NCBI GenBank assembly: GCA_025057395.1 | Contig: JANWXU010000006.1 | Coordinates: 1-64,000, forward strand | DNA length: 64,000 bases | Direction: 5' to 3' | Source of the DNA: Bacteroidia bacterium | GTDB taxonomy: Bacteria > Bacteroidota > Bacteroidia > J057 > JANWXU01 | Part shown: one piece after another, positions 48,301-57,694 of the stretch | Layout: every line of letters begins with the position of its first letter | How positions within the stretch are numbered: the stretch's first letter is position 1 | Made by a program: the position numbers and the translations under genes | The notes under the pieces: model-generated | Seen by the model: the letters and a program-made list of their open reading frames with translations, nothing else | Told to the model about the DNA's origin: nothing | Databases searched by the model: none

Positions 48301-51202
48301 GGGGAACGAGCCTAAAGGAATGCCATTTTAGGGTAGGAGGCACCACCCTCACCTGAATTCTTCTATGAAGACTCGTGCACGCATCCTGTACCTGCGCTTC
48401 TATTTGCATACTCCTCGATGCAATAAAGTCTATAGTTGAGCTTCTTGCAATCAAACTATCTGTAAGTAAACTGCGCCATTGGTAAGAGTAGGGAGGCACA
48501 CCCGTAAGCGGGAATATGGTAAAGCGCACACTTCTGCCAAAACAAAGAACAGTATCTTGTAAATTGATAAAATTAGCATTTAGTTGGGGATGCACAGAAA
48601 TAGTTATCCAATTAGTTACCTGGTTACCACAGGCATCTTGCAAGGATACCCGAAATCGTATTCTTTCAGTAGCTTGATAACGAAGGTGAGAATTAGTACT
48701 AAGAATATTACCTGCACTATCTTGCCAAATCCAGTTGTAAGGGGGTTTACCACCATATCCAATTGCTCTATAAGTAAAAGGGATATTAGCACATACAGTG
48801 GTATCTAATAGCTGCAGCTGTAAGGGGTCTACTATCCTTGCTGTAACTAGAGTTTGCTTTTGCATACACCCGTCATTTACTTGCAAAAGAATAGGAGTAG
48901 TTTGATGAAGTAAAGTCTCAAAAAAATTTTGCCCACTGGCAGGATTTCCCTGCCAGTGGTAGGTATAGGTACCACTTCCACCACTCACATAAGCCCTAAG
49001 GCCTATTTTTTGCCCTATACATTGAGGATGTGCAGTGGTAAAAATTACAGAGTCGATACTTAAAGTATTAGGAATAACATTTACTCTTATTTGAAAGCTT
49101 TGAGGAGTATTGCAAGTATTATTCACTGTAAGCCGGTATATAGTAGAGACGGTAGGACTATGTTGTAAAGTAGGGGCATTAGCTAAAACCAAGCCACCTG
49201 TTTCCTCTTGCCACAAGTAACTAAAATTTCTGCCGTCTCCTCCCTGCGCCCGAGCCTGTAGCCGAACAGATTGTCCTAAGCAAATAGTAGTATCTCGAGG
49301 GGGAGTTACTTCTAAAGGTGCCTGTATTTCCACAAAAGCAGTATCTTGAATACAAGGATAGCCTGCTACTCGGGCAATATAGTAGGTACTAGAAATTGGA
49401 CGTACCACTAAGGGATTTCCTGTAGCTATACGTTGATTTTGAGAATTATACCACTCTACTAAATATCCGCTTCCTGCCGGCTGTAAAGCCAAAGCTAACG
49501 TTGCTGCCTGGCCTCGACAAATTGTAATATTTTTGGGAGTAAGACGACTTTGTAAGATCTCTAACCGAGCTGTAGCTACAAGGCTATCACAGCTATCTTT
49601 CACTTTGACCCTTACCCTACGGCTAGCATTTATTACAAAATTAATACTTGGCGCTGTGCTTCCATCTTCCCATAAATAAGAAACTACTCCCAAAGCATTG
49701 CGCACATTAGGACGTAAACTAACTACAGTGTTGGGGCAAACCACAGTATCTGTAAGGCTAGCAGCAAAGGGAGTGGATAAATTAGGAGTATGCACTTGTA
49801 CCCAAATACTTGCCTGAAGCTCAGGGAAGCGACAAGCGGGAAAAGTACTTTTTACTGTTATTTTAGCGCTCCCTCGCAGTGTGATAGCAATCTCAGAAGT
49901 GTTATAGGGCAAAATGTTATCATTTTCTAGCCAAGTATAAAGCACGTTTCTGAGACGTCCCCCATAAGCTTGAGCTTTCAAATTAAGAAAATTTTGTCCT
50001 GCTCTACCACACACATGAATAGTATCCTGCAAAGGAAATAGCCTCAATCTAAGTTCTGGTTCAGCTATATAAACCCTAGCCTCTATAGTTTGACAAGCAA
50101 AGGTAGGACGAAAGCGCAAAATTACTTCTTCTAGAGAAGTATCCTGTTCTGCGTCTTGTAGTGCACTCAAATACAAAGTGTCTGTTAAAGCACCACTCCG
50201 AAAAAAAATAAAATTACGATCTATAAGGTAATCTTGCCCGTATTGAGCATTGCCACCTAATTGTAAGTCAATCCGCTCTTGGGGTAAAATACCTGCTAAG
50301 GGTCTTCGAAATATCAATCGAATATCTCGAGAGCATCCTTCGTAAGTAGTAGGCTTTTCTAGTGTTCCTATAAGCCCTGGAGTAATTTCTACTGTATAGC
50401 TAGGGGAGGAAAGACTCCCTGCCTCTAGCAGAACCGCAGAATCCCAGTATGCGTCTGCTACATCTGCAATTGCAAGTTTTAAATGATAAGTTTGGCAGGG
50501 AACAGGAATTTTCGCTTTAGCTACCAACGGCGTAGTAAAACCATCATATTGAATATTATGGGGAGCAGGTTGGGCAGGACTTACATATTCATTATCAATG
50601 TAATATTGAGTATTTCGAAGGTGGTTAATACTATTAATAGAAACAGGAATTCTAGTACCTGGGACAAGAGCAATATTTAAGCCCGGAGGCGGTATGCCAG
50701 GACCTGAAATTAAAAAAGCAAATACATCATTATATCTTTTATCCACATATTCTGTATATTCCTCTGAAGCAAAAATAAAATTAAAGGAAACTGAATCTGT
50801 GCTTGGAATGAAATCAAACTCAAGCACAGCCGCATTAAAAGTGCGAGCACCAATAATATTACTTAAATCAAGGTCGCCGGGAGCACCATTATTGTAGTCT
50901 GCGCGGGGACGGTTGGGTGCAGGAGCATTAGTATTAGTATTAGGCCCTGGAACATCTCGCAGCCTACCAGTACATAAAATAATGCCTTTAGGAAAAATAC
51001 TTGAAGGCCCGTTACTACCCCTTTCATAATACCCGATAGCTTCAGGAGAGCCTGAATAAACTACGTTTTGAACTTGAACTCCTGTACCCACTAGCACATT
51101 TTTGACAAGCTCCTCGGGTGTTAAATTCTGAAAAGTCGTAATTTGGGCAGTAGCAAAAGAGCAAAGTAAAATCAAAGCAATAAATGGGGCTGCAAGCTGC
51201 AT
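45329..51202 (-). CDS. Choice-of-anchor L / PKD protein with T9SS type B (gliding-associated) tail
   Basis: About 1957 residues from the ATG at 51202, which gives a good signal peptide (LAAPFIALILLCSFATAQ); an upstream in-frame GTG would only add a poor leader. Residues about 20-270 are a choice-of-anchor L domain (PKGIILCTGRL, VSFNFIFASEEYTEYV, NDVFAFLISGPG). A beta-domain and more than ten Ig/PKD-like modules follow (recurring GGxPPYxYxWQD and AQVQDAC motifs), then two PKD domains with LWLFGDGNSS and YTLPGEYYV. The C-terminal 85 or so residues are the gliding-motility-associated CHU_C domain: VFTPNNDGVNDSW, FDRWGIQVF, WDGRNQEGK, GTYFYVI. Type B tails direct secretion with a different surface-attachment route from type A. 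It is probably a large adhesin. Confidence 0.9.
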   Translation of the reverse strand: MQLAAPFIALILLCSFATAQITTFQNLTPEELVKNVLVGTGVQVQNVVYSGSPEAIGYYERGSNGPSSIFPKGIILCTGRLRDVPGPNTNTNAPAPNRPRADYNNGAPGDLDLSNIIGARTFNAAVLEFDFIPSTDSVSFNFIFASEEYTEYVDKRYNDVFAFLISGPGIPPPGLNIALVPGTRIPVSINSINHLRNTQYYIDNEYVSPAQPAPHNIQYDGFTTPLVAKAKIPVPCQTYHLKLAIADVADAYWDSAVLLEAGSLSSPSYTVEITPGLIGTLEKPTTYEGCSRDIRLIFRRPLAGILPQERIDLQLGGNAQYGQDYLIDRNFIFFRSGALTDTLYLSALQDAEQDTSLEEVILRFRPTFACQTIEARVYIAEPELRLRLFPLQDTIHVCGRAGQNFLNLKAQAYGGRLRNVLYTWLENDNILPYNTSEIAITLRGSAKITVKSTFPACRFPELQASIWVQVHTPNLSTPFAASLTDTVVCPNTVVSLRPNVRNALGVVSYLWEDGSTAPSINFVINASRRVRVKVKDSCDSLVATARLEILQSRLTPKNITICRGQAATLALALQPAGSGYLVEWYNSQNQRIATGNPLVVRPISSTYYIARVAGYPCIQDTAFVEIQAPLEVTPPRDTTICLGQSVRLQARAQGGDGRNFSYLWQEETGGLVLANAPTLQHSPTVSTIYRLTVNNTCNTPQSFQIRVNVIPNTLSIDSVIFTTAHPQCIGQKIGLRAYVSGGSGTYTYHWQGNPASGQNFFETLLHQTTPILLQVNDGCMQKQTLVTARIVDPLQLQLLDTTVCANIPFTYRAIGYGGKPPYNWIWQDSAGNILSTNSHLRYQATERIRFRVSLQDACGNQVTNWITISVHPQLNANFINLQDTVLCFGRSVRFTIFPLTGVPPYSYQWRSLLTDSLIARSSTIDFIASRSMQIEAQVQDACTSLHRRIQVRVVPPTLKWHSFRLVPPPPFCQGQNVSLQVKAQGGSGNYTYRFPGLQNTSGNYQVTLNNSLLAIPVSVTDGCQIIDTLFSIEALPTLQARFQLSDTSLCRGERLWLQAIVRGGKPPYRYFWQDSVAGEVRFISADSVFSLLPGQSTFYRLWVQDACNQAIITSWQRVRIKSLPQIEISKDTAICQGDCAVLFWQVVPSQAQLRWTPPLTSQGSNGGRACPIQTTTYTLQALAEGCYAEAKSLTVTVRPSPQVRITTPPLAFCQGQDTARIFSQVQRGIPPYRYQWQPFTGIYNNSATTPYLVASPLQTTIYTLRVTDANGCWAKDSIKVTIHPLPVADAGEDTAICAEEGKSVKLKGKAILLDNISNFEYRWQPTLGLNNPYLPDPTATPPYTITYTLKVITKPLGCISMPKDSAEWALATVTVRVKPQPRAHIAPAKAICVGDTLELLALPQNAEAFFWYPQQNMQNSNSANPRVYPSFSQWYYLQIQQEGCLSKADSVFVRVKPRPTIRAGNSLQICAGDSVQLPTPTVSGAPAPYTYMWCPYATLSNSQAANPWAFPQTTTTYYVQVLADGCPSVVSDSLVVSVLPTPKIFLADTFVVYEKEPFSLPAQLIGIPNATFEWQPHENLSDPFLLNPMVDPRFSTTYTLVARYGQCSTQKITHVRVLRKFKAMAWAGRGRICAGDTVWLWGRKSRFSATATYWWKPFYNLSSQQGAIVKAYPQQTTTYTLTLSDSGYTDTAVVTIEVIPRPIAGFEVTPSFECDSFRIKIKDKSKFALFWLYRFGDSNVAVNQREPLYTYHYPGNYQIRQIVKNELGCQDSAFQKVKVLFPKSILVDTILSSPAVGSVLYLPNSEISFYPHPFQANSGSWLWLFGDGNSSQSVAPVHRYTLPGEYYVEVWQEDKGGCKKKFRLGPYIIKEPELQIPNVFTPNNDGVNDSWQPLYLGTEKLKCQIFDRWGIQVFVGEGNALEWDGRNQEGKAVEEGTYFYVIQVGERSYRGTITVLR

Positions 51203-51536
51203 ATCTCTTGATATAAAGATAAGATAATATAGCACAAAGTTTAGTTCAAATAATTATCGTAGTAAAAGTTCTGAGGTTGAACAACTAGTAGAATATATCG
51301 TTTGGTACTTACCCTGTATTATCTAGAAAATTAAACAAAAGACTTTTTATATTCACCTGAACCAGATTCCTATTTTATACGAAACAGAATAAACCTTGTT
51401 TATAAAGCTAACCCAGAACAAAATTTCATTATCTTAGGCTATCCATTACGTATTTTTACCGAATATTTATTAGTTTTACTCTATCAAAATAGAAATTGCC
51501 TTTTGAAATAAAAACAAAATTATCTACTTAATAAAG
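51203..51536. other. 334-base divergent intergenic region
   Basis: AT-rich spacer between two divergent surface-protein genes. No exact TAnnTTTG, hairpin or RNA gene was recognised; promoters for both genes are presumably here. Confidence 0.4.
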
Positions 51537-54500
51537 ATGAGATTTCTATCTTTTTTAATAGTAGCACTTTTCCTTGCTTTAGGAAAACCATTATTTGCAC
51601 AGCCAGCTCAGCCGCTTAATTTCTTTCCCACCCCTAATAATCAGGTAAATGCTTTAGCCATAAGAGGAAATATCCTCTACATTGGCGGAGCATTTACCAG
51701 CATAGGGGGAGTCGAAAGAAAATACATTGCGGCTATTGACTTACTAACAGGTAATATTTTACCTTTTAATCCGCAACTCAATGGTGAAGTAAATGACATT
51801 TTAATAAAAAATGATCTAATTTACATAGCAGGACAATTTACAGAAATTAATAACCAAAGTAAAAACTATCTAGCCGCTCTGAACCTACAAACAGGACAAC
51901 CTATAGCTTGGAATCCGATATTGAATGCCCCTGCACACGATTTAGCAAGTAAAGATAACCTTCTATTTGTAGCTGGAGACTTTACTGCAATTAATAATAG
52001 TCCGACTAGGTATTTGGTAGCATTTGACTTGAATACAGGGCAGCCCACAAGCTGGAAACCTAATCCTGATGATCATGTTAGAAGCCTAGCTATCTGGAAC
52101 AATACTTTGTACGTAGGTGGTTCATTTTTTTCAATTAGTGGTGAATTTCGAGAGCGCCTAGCAGGATTCGATATTTCAACAGGCAATCTTTTGCCATGGG
52201 CACCCTCTGTGGATGGAGATATCCTAGACATGGTTGTAGAAGCCAATAGCTCAACATTATATATAGGGGGTAACTTTCTGAACGTTGAAGGAGCAGCAAG
52301 ATCCAAGGTAGCTGCTTTTAATATTCTTTCTGGAGAATTGCTTCCCTTTAGTACAATTATCTCTCCAGGTCCTAGCTTTTACGTTCACTCTCTAGCTCTT
52401 ACACCTACTAGCCTAATGGTAGGGGGCTTTTTTACCCACCTTGGCCCTTCACAACATAAAAGCAGTATACTATTACGTAAGTCAGATGCTGCGGCTTTAC
52501 CTTGGAACCCTACTTATCAATTTATAGACCCCAGTAGAAGCATTATTAATGCTAGTGCTTTTGCAGGAAATAAAATTATTCTAGGCGGAAATTTTAGATT
52601 TGCACCTGATAAGGGGTACTTGGCTATATATGATTGTCCTTCGCCTGCAAAGCCCATTATAAATGCAATTCCAAGCACGTTTATATGCTCTGGCCGACCT
52701 ATAGAATTAAATATTCGTTCTACATTTTTTCCTAATCAAAATTACTATGAATGGTTAGAAAATGAAGAAGTTTTAGGCTCCTTTTCAAATCGATCTGCTA
52801 TTTTTACAGATTTTGCGGCTACTTATAAAGCAGTGGCCATTAATGGCTGTGAAAGCTCGGTTTCAGAAACAGTTACTACTACTATAGCTCCTTCTTTACA
52901 AACTCCTGTTATCACCTTTATAGGTAATCCTACTTTCTGCTTAGGCTCCTCGATAGAACTAAGAACTAATATTCAGATGGGTGCAGACTACATGTGGGAA
53001 AGGGATGGTGTAGTAGTAGGCGGTAATGCTCCTAACTATATTGCTTCTCAACGTGGAAGCTATACCGTCACAGTCTCAAATGCATGCGGAAGTTTTACCT
53101 CAGAGCCTGTACTTATCCAAACTGATGTAGCTCCTCCCTTGCGTCCTACAATTAGAGTAGAAGGGGATCCCCAAGGTACTTGCCAGGGTCAAAGCATCAC
53201 CCTAAGTTACAACCGTTTAGAAGGTGTCACTTATGAATGGCTGAGAAATGGAACTACTTTAGGCACTTCGCAAAATCCTCTTTCTATTACCCAAGAAGGA
53301 GAATATAGCTTAAGAGCTAGCAACACTTGTGGAACTGTAAATAGTACCAACACTATTTCGTTTACGCCTATTTTACCCCCCTCTCAAATTTTTAGCTCTA
53401 CTGAATTCAAAATCACTGCTAGTGGACCAACTACTTTCTGCCAGGGGCAGAGCGTACGGCTCACTGTTCCTGCACACCCTAATGTAAACTATCAATGGTT
53501 CAAAGATAATCAACCTATTCAGGGCAGTACAAGTCCCGCTATAGTAGTCACTACTTCAGGTAGCTACAATGTAATAGCTCGCAATGCTTGCGGGTCTATA
53601 GCTTCCATTAATACTATTCGAATCAGAGTAATTGATTCTCCTATAGACCTAACTCAGACTGAATTTCAACGATGTGGAAGTGGATTTGTTACTTTTACAG
53701 CTACAGGTAACGAAGAGGGAGAACTAAGGCTTTATAACGCCAATCAAAACTTAATTGATTCTGATAATATTCCACCTTATGTAGTGGGTACATTTCAAAA
53801 TGAGCCATCGGCTACTTACTTCTTAGAAAGTGTAATTGGAGGGTGCCAAAGTCCCAAAGTACGAGTTACAGTAAATATCCGTCCCCTGCCGGAAGTATTA
53901 GTCGCTAATGATGTTAGCCGCTGCTCTCCAGGTAACTTAGTTATTACTACCAATAACCTGCCAGGTACTACTATACGCCTATATACCCTACCTAGTGGAG
54001 GTACTCCTATTGCCACTAGTACTCTAAGCACTATTACTACCCCCTTTTTAACCACTACTACTACCTTCTATCTAGAGTCAGTTAATATTTGGGGATGTGT
54101 TAGTGATGGGCGTATGCCTGTAATAGCTGCTATTCAAACTGATCCTTCTTTACGTATAAGCACAGTGCCTGTAACAAGATGTGGAGGTGGCCCTGTTACT
54201 TTTACAGTAACAGCTACTGCTCCTGTAAGACTTTTCTCCAGTGTAGCTAGTACTATTCCCATAGCTGTAGACCTAGAGCCCCCTTATTTAGTTGAAACCC
54301 CTTATATTACTACTAATACTACCTTTTACATAGAAAGCTTTGTTGGAGAATGTGCTTCGAGAAGGATACCCGCTATTGCTAACGTAACAGCAGCACCTTT
54401 TTTTGATGCAGGCATAGATCAAACTATTCCTTGTGGCAAAAGTGTTATTCTTAGCGCTACCCTAGGAGGTACTAACTACCAGTGGGAACCCGCTACAGGA

Positions 54501-55868
54501 ATTAATAATCCTATGCAACCGACTATTGTAGTAAGTCCTAAGCAGACCACTACATACTCGGTAAGAGCTATATTGGGCAACTGTGAAGTCTTTGATACTG
54601 TTCAAGTTAGGGTAGTAAATCCAGAATTACAAGTTAATACCACTGCCAGTACAATTTGCTTGGGCTCAGAAGCAAGAATTTCTGTTAGAGGGGGGGGAAA
54701 TTATAGCTGGCAACCTCGTGAGGGTCTTACTTTTATAAATAATGAAACAGTAATCGCAAGCCCTAGAGTTACCACTACCTATACTATAAGCAGTAACGTA
54801 GGAGAATGTGAAAGCTCCTCTATTATCAGTATCAGTGTACAACCTGGTCCTATCGTGAGTGCCACTGCTAATACCCAACAAGAAGTTGAAATAACAGCTA
54901 CAGGTGGGTTACCCCCCTATACTTATAGGCTAGGTACTCAAGTACAAACAAGCAATCAATTTGAAAATGTACAGCCAGGCACTTATCAGGTAACGGTTAC
55001 CGATAGCCGAGGGTGTAGCGGACAAAGCAACGTGACGGTATTTCCTGCCACTTGCCCTGCAATTCGCAATTTACAAGTAATAAACATAACTGCTGAAAGT
55101 GCTAATGTAACTTGGTTACCAGTGGTAGGTGCTATAAATTATGAAATTGAAATTAGAAAAGAGGGAGAATCAAATTGGCAAATGGTAAGCACAAGGGCCT
55201 CAAATTACGTCTTTACAAACTTAAGTCCCACAACACGATATGATATTCGAATGCGCGCTTTTTGCCGCTTTGGTATTACAGAATATGCATTCACAAGTTT
55301 CCTAACTACTTTCACCTGCAATCCACCTATCAATTTAAGAGTAAGCAACGTAGCAGCAACTTCTGCCTTACTTACTTGGCGTGCAGAAAATAATGCCTTA
55401 AGTTACCTAGTGCGCTTAGAAAAAGAAAATACCCCTCCTACTCAATTTAGTATAAACTTTAACTCTTTCCAATTAACTGGTTTAGAGCCCGGTTCTAATT
55501 ACCGGGTAACAATCCGCTCTAATTGCTCAGCAACAAATTCTTTTGAATTAATCTCTATGCCCTCTAACGTACTTACATTTTCTACCCCTTCTGCTAAAAT
55601 AGGTACTTCTAGTTCAAATAATGGTGTAATTATCTACCCCAATCCATCTAAGGGAATAATTACGGTATCTTCTATTTTATTAGCTAACCAAAAGTTACTT
55701 TTGCGGTTACGTGATGTTAAAGGGAACTTAATCTTTGAAGATAATTTTGAGTCTAATGAATATGGGGAAGTTTATGCTAATTTATCTAATATTGTAAGTG
55801 GTTTATATATCCTTGAAGTTTTTACCCAAGAGGGTAAGAACTACCGCTTTAAACTCGCTTTTGAATAA
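51537..55868 (+). CDS. T9SS-secreted beta-propeller / Ig-like / FN3 protein
   Basis: 1443 residues with a signal peptide (FLIVALFLALGKPLFAQ). The first 370 or so residues form a propeller of delta-60/DUF5122-like blades (LYIGGAFTSIGG, IYIAGQFTEINN, LFVAGDFTAINN, LYVGGSFFSISG, LYIGGNFLNVEG), each followed by an LTGNILPFNP-type strand. Then come Ig-like modules (about 375-700); three units of the same RCGxG ... LYxxxxG ... TTxFYxES family as the 32-repeat giant (about 700-960); further Ig modules; a SprB-like unit (about 1125-1170); two FN3 domains (about 1175-1350); and a type A sorting domain (IIYPNPSKG ... GLYILEVFTQEG). Probably a surface adhesin or binding protein; no catalytic motif was seen. 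A strong terminator follows. Confidence 0.88.
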   Translation: MRFLSFLIVALFLALGKPLFAQPAQPLNFFPTPNNQVNALAIRGNILYIGGAFTSIGGVERKYIAAIDLLTGNILPFNPQLNGEVNDILIKNDLIYIAGQFTEINNQSKNYLAALNLQTGQPIAWNPILNAPAHDLASKDNLLFVAGDFTAINNSPTRYLVAFDLNTGQPTSWKPNPDDHVRSLAIWNNTLYVGGSFFSISGEFRERLAGFDISTGNLLPWAPSVDGDILDMVVEANSSTLYIGGNFLNVEGAARSKVAAFNILSGELLPFSTIISPGPSFYVHSLALTPTSLMVGGFFTHLGPSQHKSSILLRKSDAAALPWNPTYQFIDPSRSIINASAFAGNKIILGGNFRFAPDKGYLAIYDCPSPAKPIINAIPSTFICSGRPIELNIRSTFFPNQNYYEWLENEEVLGSFSNRSAIFTDFAATYKAVAINGCESSVSETVTTTIAPSLQTPVITFIGNPTFCLGSSIELRTNIQMGADYMWERDGVVVGGNAPNYIASQRGSYTVTVSNACGSFTSEPVLIQTDVAPPLRPTIRVEGDPQGTCQGQSITLSYNRLEGVTYEWLRNGTTLGTSQNPLSITQEGEYSLRASNTCGTVNSTNTISFTPILPPSQIFSSTEFKITASGPTTFCQGQSVRLTVPAHPNVNYQWFKDNQPIQGSTSPAIVVTTSGSYNVIARNACGSIASINTIRIRVIDSPIDLTQTEFQRCGSGFVTFTATGNEEGELRLYNANQNLIDSDNIPPYVVGTFQNEPSATYFLESVIGGCQSPKVRVTVNIRPLPEVLVANDVSRCSPGNLVITTNNLPGTTIRLYTLPSGGTPIATSTLSTITTPFLTTTTTFYLESVNIWGCVSDGRMPVIAAIQTDPSLRISTVPVTRCGGGPVTFTVTATAPVRLFSSVASTIPIAVDLEPPYLVETPYITTNTTFYIESFVGECASRRIPAIANVTAAPFFDAGIDQTIPCGKSVILSATLGGTNYQWEPATGINNPMQPTIVVSPKQTTTYSVRAILGNCEVFDTVQVRVVNPELQVNTTASTICLGSEARISVRGGGNYSWQPREGLTFINNETVIASPRVTTTYTISSNVGECESSSIISISVQPGPIVSATANTQQEVEITATGGLPPYTYRLGTQVQTSNQFENVQPGTYQVTVTDSRGCSGQSNVTVFPATCPAIRNLQVINITAESANVTWLPVVGAINYEIEIRKEGESNWQMVSTRASNYVFTNLSPTTRYDIRMRAFCRFGITEYAFTSFLTTFTCNPPINLRVSNVAATSALLTWRAENNALSYLVRLEKENTPPTQFSINFNSFQLTGLEPGSNYRVTIRSNCSATNSFELISMPSNVLTFSTPSAKIGTSSSNNGVIIYPNPSKGIITVSSILLANQKLLLRLRDVKGNLIFEDNFESNEYGEVYANLSNIVSGLYILEVFTQEGKNYRFKLAFE

Positions 55869-55891
55869 CTAAATAAACTCTTATATTTGGG

Positions 55892-55926
55892 TAGCTCGTA
55901 AACTCAATGTTTACGAGCTATTTTTT
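55892..55926 (+). terminator. Intrinsic terminator
   Basis: A perfect 12-bp stem, TAGCTCGTAAAC (55892-55903) with GTTTACGAGCTA (55909-55920), a 5-base loop and a T6 run. It ends the propeller gene and lies only 12 bases before the next ATG. Confidence 0.88.
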
Positions 55927-55937
55927 AGTTTTAGAGT

Positions 55938-56360
55938 ATGACAAATCCAATTGTTCTTCGTCTTAGAGGTTATATAGGTAAAGAAGTAAAAGATAGTCCT
56001 TCCCCGGTTTCGCATTTTTTACGGGGTATTCTGGTAGAGGTAGAAGAGGGCATGGTAGAGGCAGAATATATCGTTCATCAAGAATTTACCAATCCATTAG
56101 GAACATTGCATGGGGGCATTATGGCAGCCATTATTGATGACACAGTGGGTGCCGCGGTTTACACACTAGCATTACCCACCCCTTTCGTAACAATCACCCT
56201 AAATATTGACTACATGGCCCCAGCAAACCTGGGCGAAACTATTTTTGTACGCTCAGAGGTTTTTAAGAAAGGTAAAACAGTAATAAATGCTATTAGTTGG
56301 GTAAAAAATAAAGCAGGTGTATATTTAGCAAAAGCAAGTTCAAATTTAATAGCCAAATAA
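55938..56360 (+). CDS. PaaI-family hotdog thioesterase
   Basis: A 140-residue hotdog-fold protein with the family motif NPLGTLHGGIMAAIIDDTVGAA (catalytic Asp/Glu region on the central helix), then ITLNIDYMAPANLGETI and VFKKGKTVINAISWVKN. It probably hydrolyses acyl-CoA thioesters, possibly aromatic or short-chain ones, in the cytosol. The mutase subunit gene follows 14 bases later, and the pairing suits CoA-ester metabolism. Confidence 0.85.
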   Translation: MTNPIVLRLRGYIGKEVKDSPSPVSHFLRGILVEVEEGMVEAEYIVHQEFTNPLGTLHGGIMAAIIDDTVGAAVYTLALPTPFVTITLNIDYMAPANLGETIFVRSEVFKKGKTVINAISWVKNKAGVYLAKASSNLIAK

Positions 56361-56374
56361 TAAAAATCACTTTC

Positions 56375-57691
56375 ATGTTCGAGACCTTTAAGCCGCAGGA
56401 CGCCCAAACTTGGAATCAACTTTTGAGTCAAGAGCTCAAGGGTAAAAATCCTTCCCTCTTAAATGGAAAATGGGAAACATGTATAGAATATCAACCTTTC
56501 TATCTTCAAGACAGCTCCATAAAAACGCCAGCGGAACCTATTTTCTTTCCTGATTACCAAGTAGGAAGCTTTTATACAGCTACCGATCTCCTCACTTACC
56601 CTCAACTACTGAATTATGCTCTAGAAAATGATGTACAATTTGTAGGAATTTATATTAATGACCCTGATAATCTCTTTCAGTTAGTTGAATCCACGTCTCC
56701 CCTTTCTAACCAATATCCTCGTGTGCTATTCTATTATTCTGTACCATCTTTAGAAATTTTTGAAAACATTACTCAAATACTAGAATCCACAGAATCTTTT
56801 TCTACTCCTCCTGTTACGCTTTACGAATGGCTAAGTGTCTTCTTCGAGAAGCACACTTCAAATAGTATAAAAAATTGGTATGAACTTAAAACAACATTAA
56901 CGCAAAAAAATTTTAATTGTGCAGAAGGTATTGATTTATATGCTTTTGATAGCTACGGAGCATACAGTTACCAAGAGATAGGCTTCTTCCAGTATTATTT
57001 ATATCATTTTTTATACCCCCTCAAATCAATTCCTAAAAGAGTATATATTACTATCAGTTTGAGCTTAAACTTAAATTTGCAAATTGCCAAACTTCGAGCT
57101 ATTAGGCGGGTATGGAATCAATTTTTATCCACCAATCAGATCCCCTCTACTGAGCTTTATATTATTGGTAAGACCTCCAAATTCTATTTAAGCCAACTAT
57201 TAGAAGAGAATAACTTAATTAGAAATACAATAAGTACCCTAGCCGGAATACTAGGAGGATGTAATACTATTGCGGTAACCCCTCACACTTTCAAAAAAGA
57301 TAAAAATATTATCCATGCCGATAGGTGGGCCCGAAATATACAGCATTTACTAATTCATGAGTCTGGTTTAACTAAAGTAAAAGACCCACTTGCTGGTTCT
57401 TACTTTATAGAAAATTTAACACAGCAAATAATCGAAAATGCAGAAAAATGGTACAAACAACTCGAAAACAAAGGTGGAGTATTTACAGAAACAGGGCTAG
57501 AATTTATAACCCAAGAACTACTCAACGCCAAACAACATAGAGTAGAGTTAGCCATATCTAAAGAGCTACCTATCATTGGAAGTAACCTATATAGAATGCC
57601 TCAAGATCCCCCCCTAAAAGAATTAACCCATACTGAAATATTAATGATGCTACCTTACATTCAGAGAATTGCAGAACTCTTTGAACAATAG
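56375..57691 (+). CDS. mutA: Methylmalonyl-CoA mutase small (beta) subunit
   Basis: 438 residues resembling the non-catalytic small subunit: N-terminal ETFKPQDAQTWNQLLSQELKGK, the truncated TIM-barrel core, and the conserved tail HESGLTKVKDPLAGSYFIENLT. Residues needed for B12 binding (the DxHxxG domain) are absent, as expected or as in short forms. The catalytic large subunit interconverts methylmalonyl-CoA and succinyl-CoA and normally sits directly downstream; here a PAP2 phosphatase gene follows instead, so mutB must be elsewhere or absent. Operon with the thioesterase (14-base gap) and the phosphatase (3-base gap). Confidence 0.82.
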   Translation: MFETFKPQDAQTWNQLLSQELKGKNPSLLNGKWETCIEYQPFYLQDSSIKTPAEPIFFPDYQVGSFYTATDLLTYPQLLNYALENDVQFVGIYINDPDNLFQLVESTSPLSNQYPRVLFYYSVPSLEIFENITQILESTESFSTPPVTLYEWLSVFFEKHTSNSIKNWYELKTTLTQKNFNCAEGIDLYAFDSYGAYSYQEIGFFQYYLYHFLYPLKSIPKRVYITISLSLNLNLQIAKLRAIRRVWNQFLSTNQIPSTELYIIGKTSKFYLSQLLEENNLIRNTISTLAGILGGCNTIAVTPHTFKKDKNIIHADRWARNIQHLLIHESGLTKVKDPLAGSYFIENLTQQIIENAEKWYKQLENKGGVFTETGLEFITQELLNAKQHRVELAISKELPIIGSNLYRMPQDPPLKELTHTEILMMLPYIQRIAELFEQ

Positions 57692-57694
57692 CAA

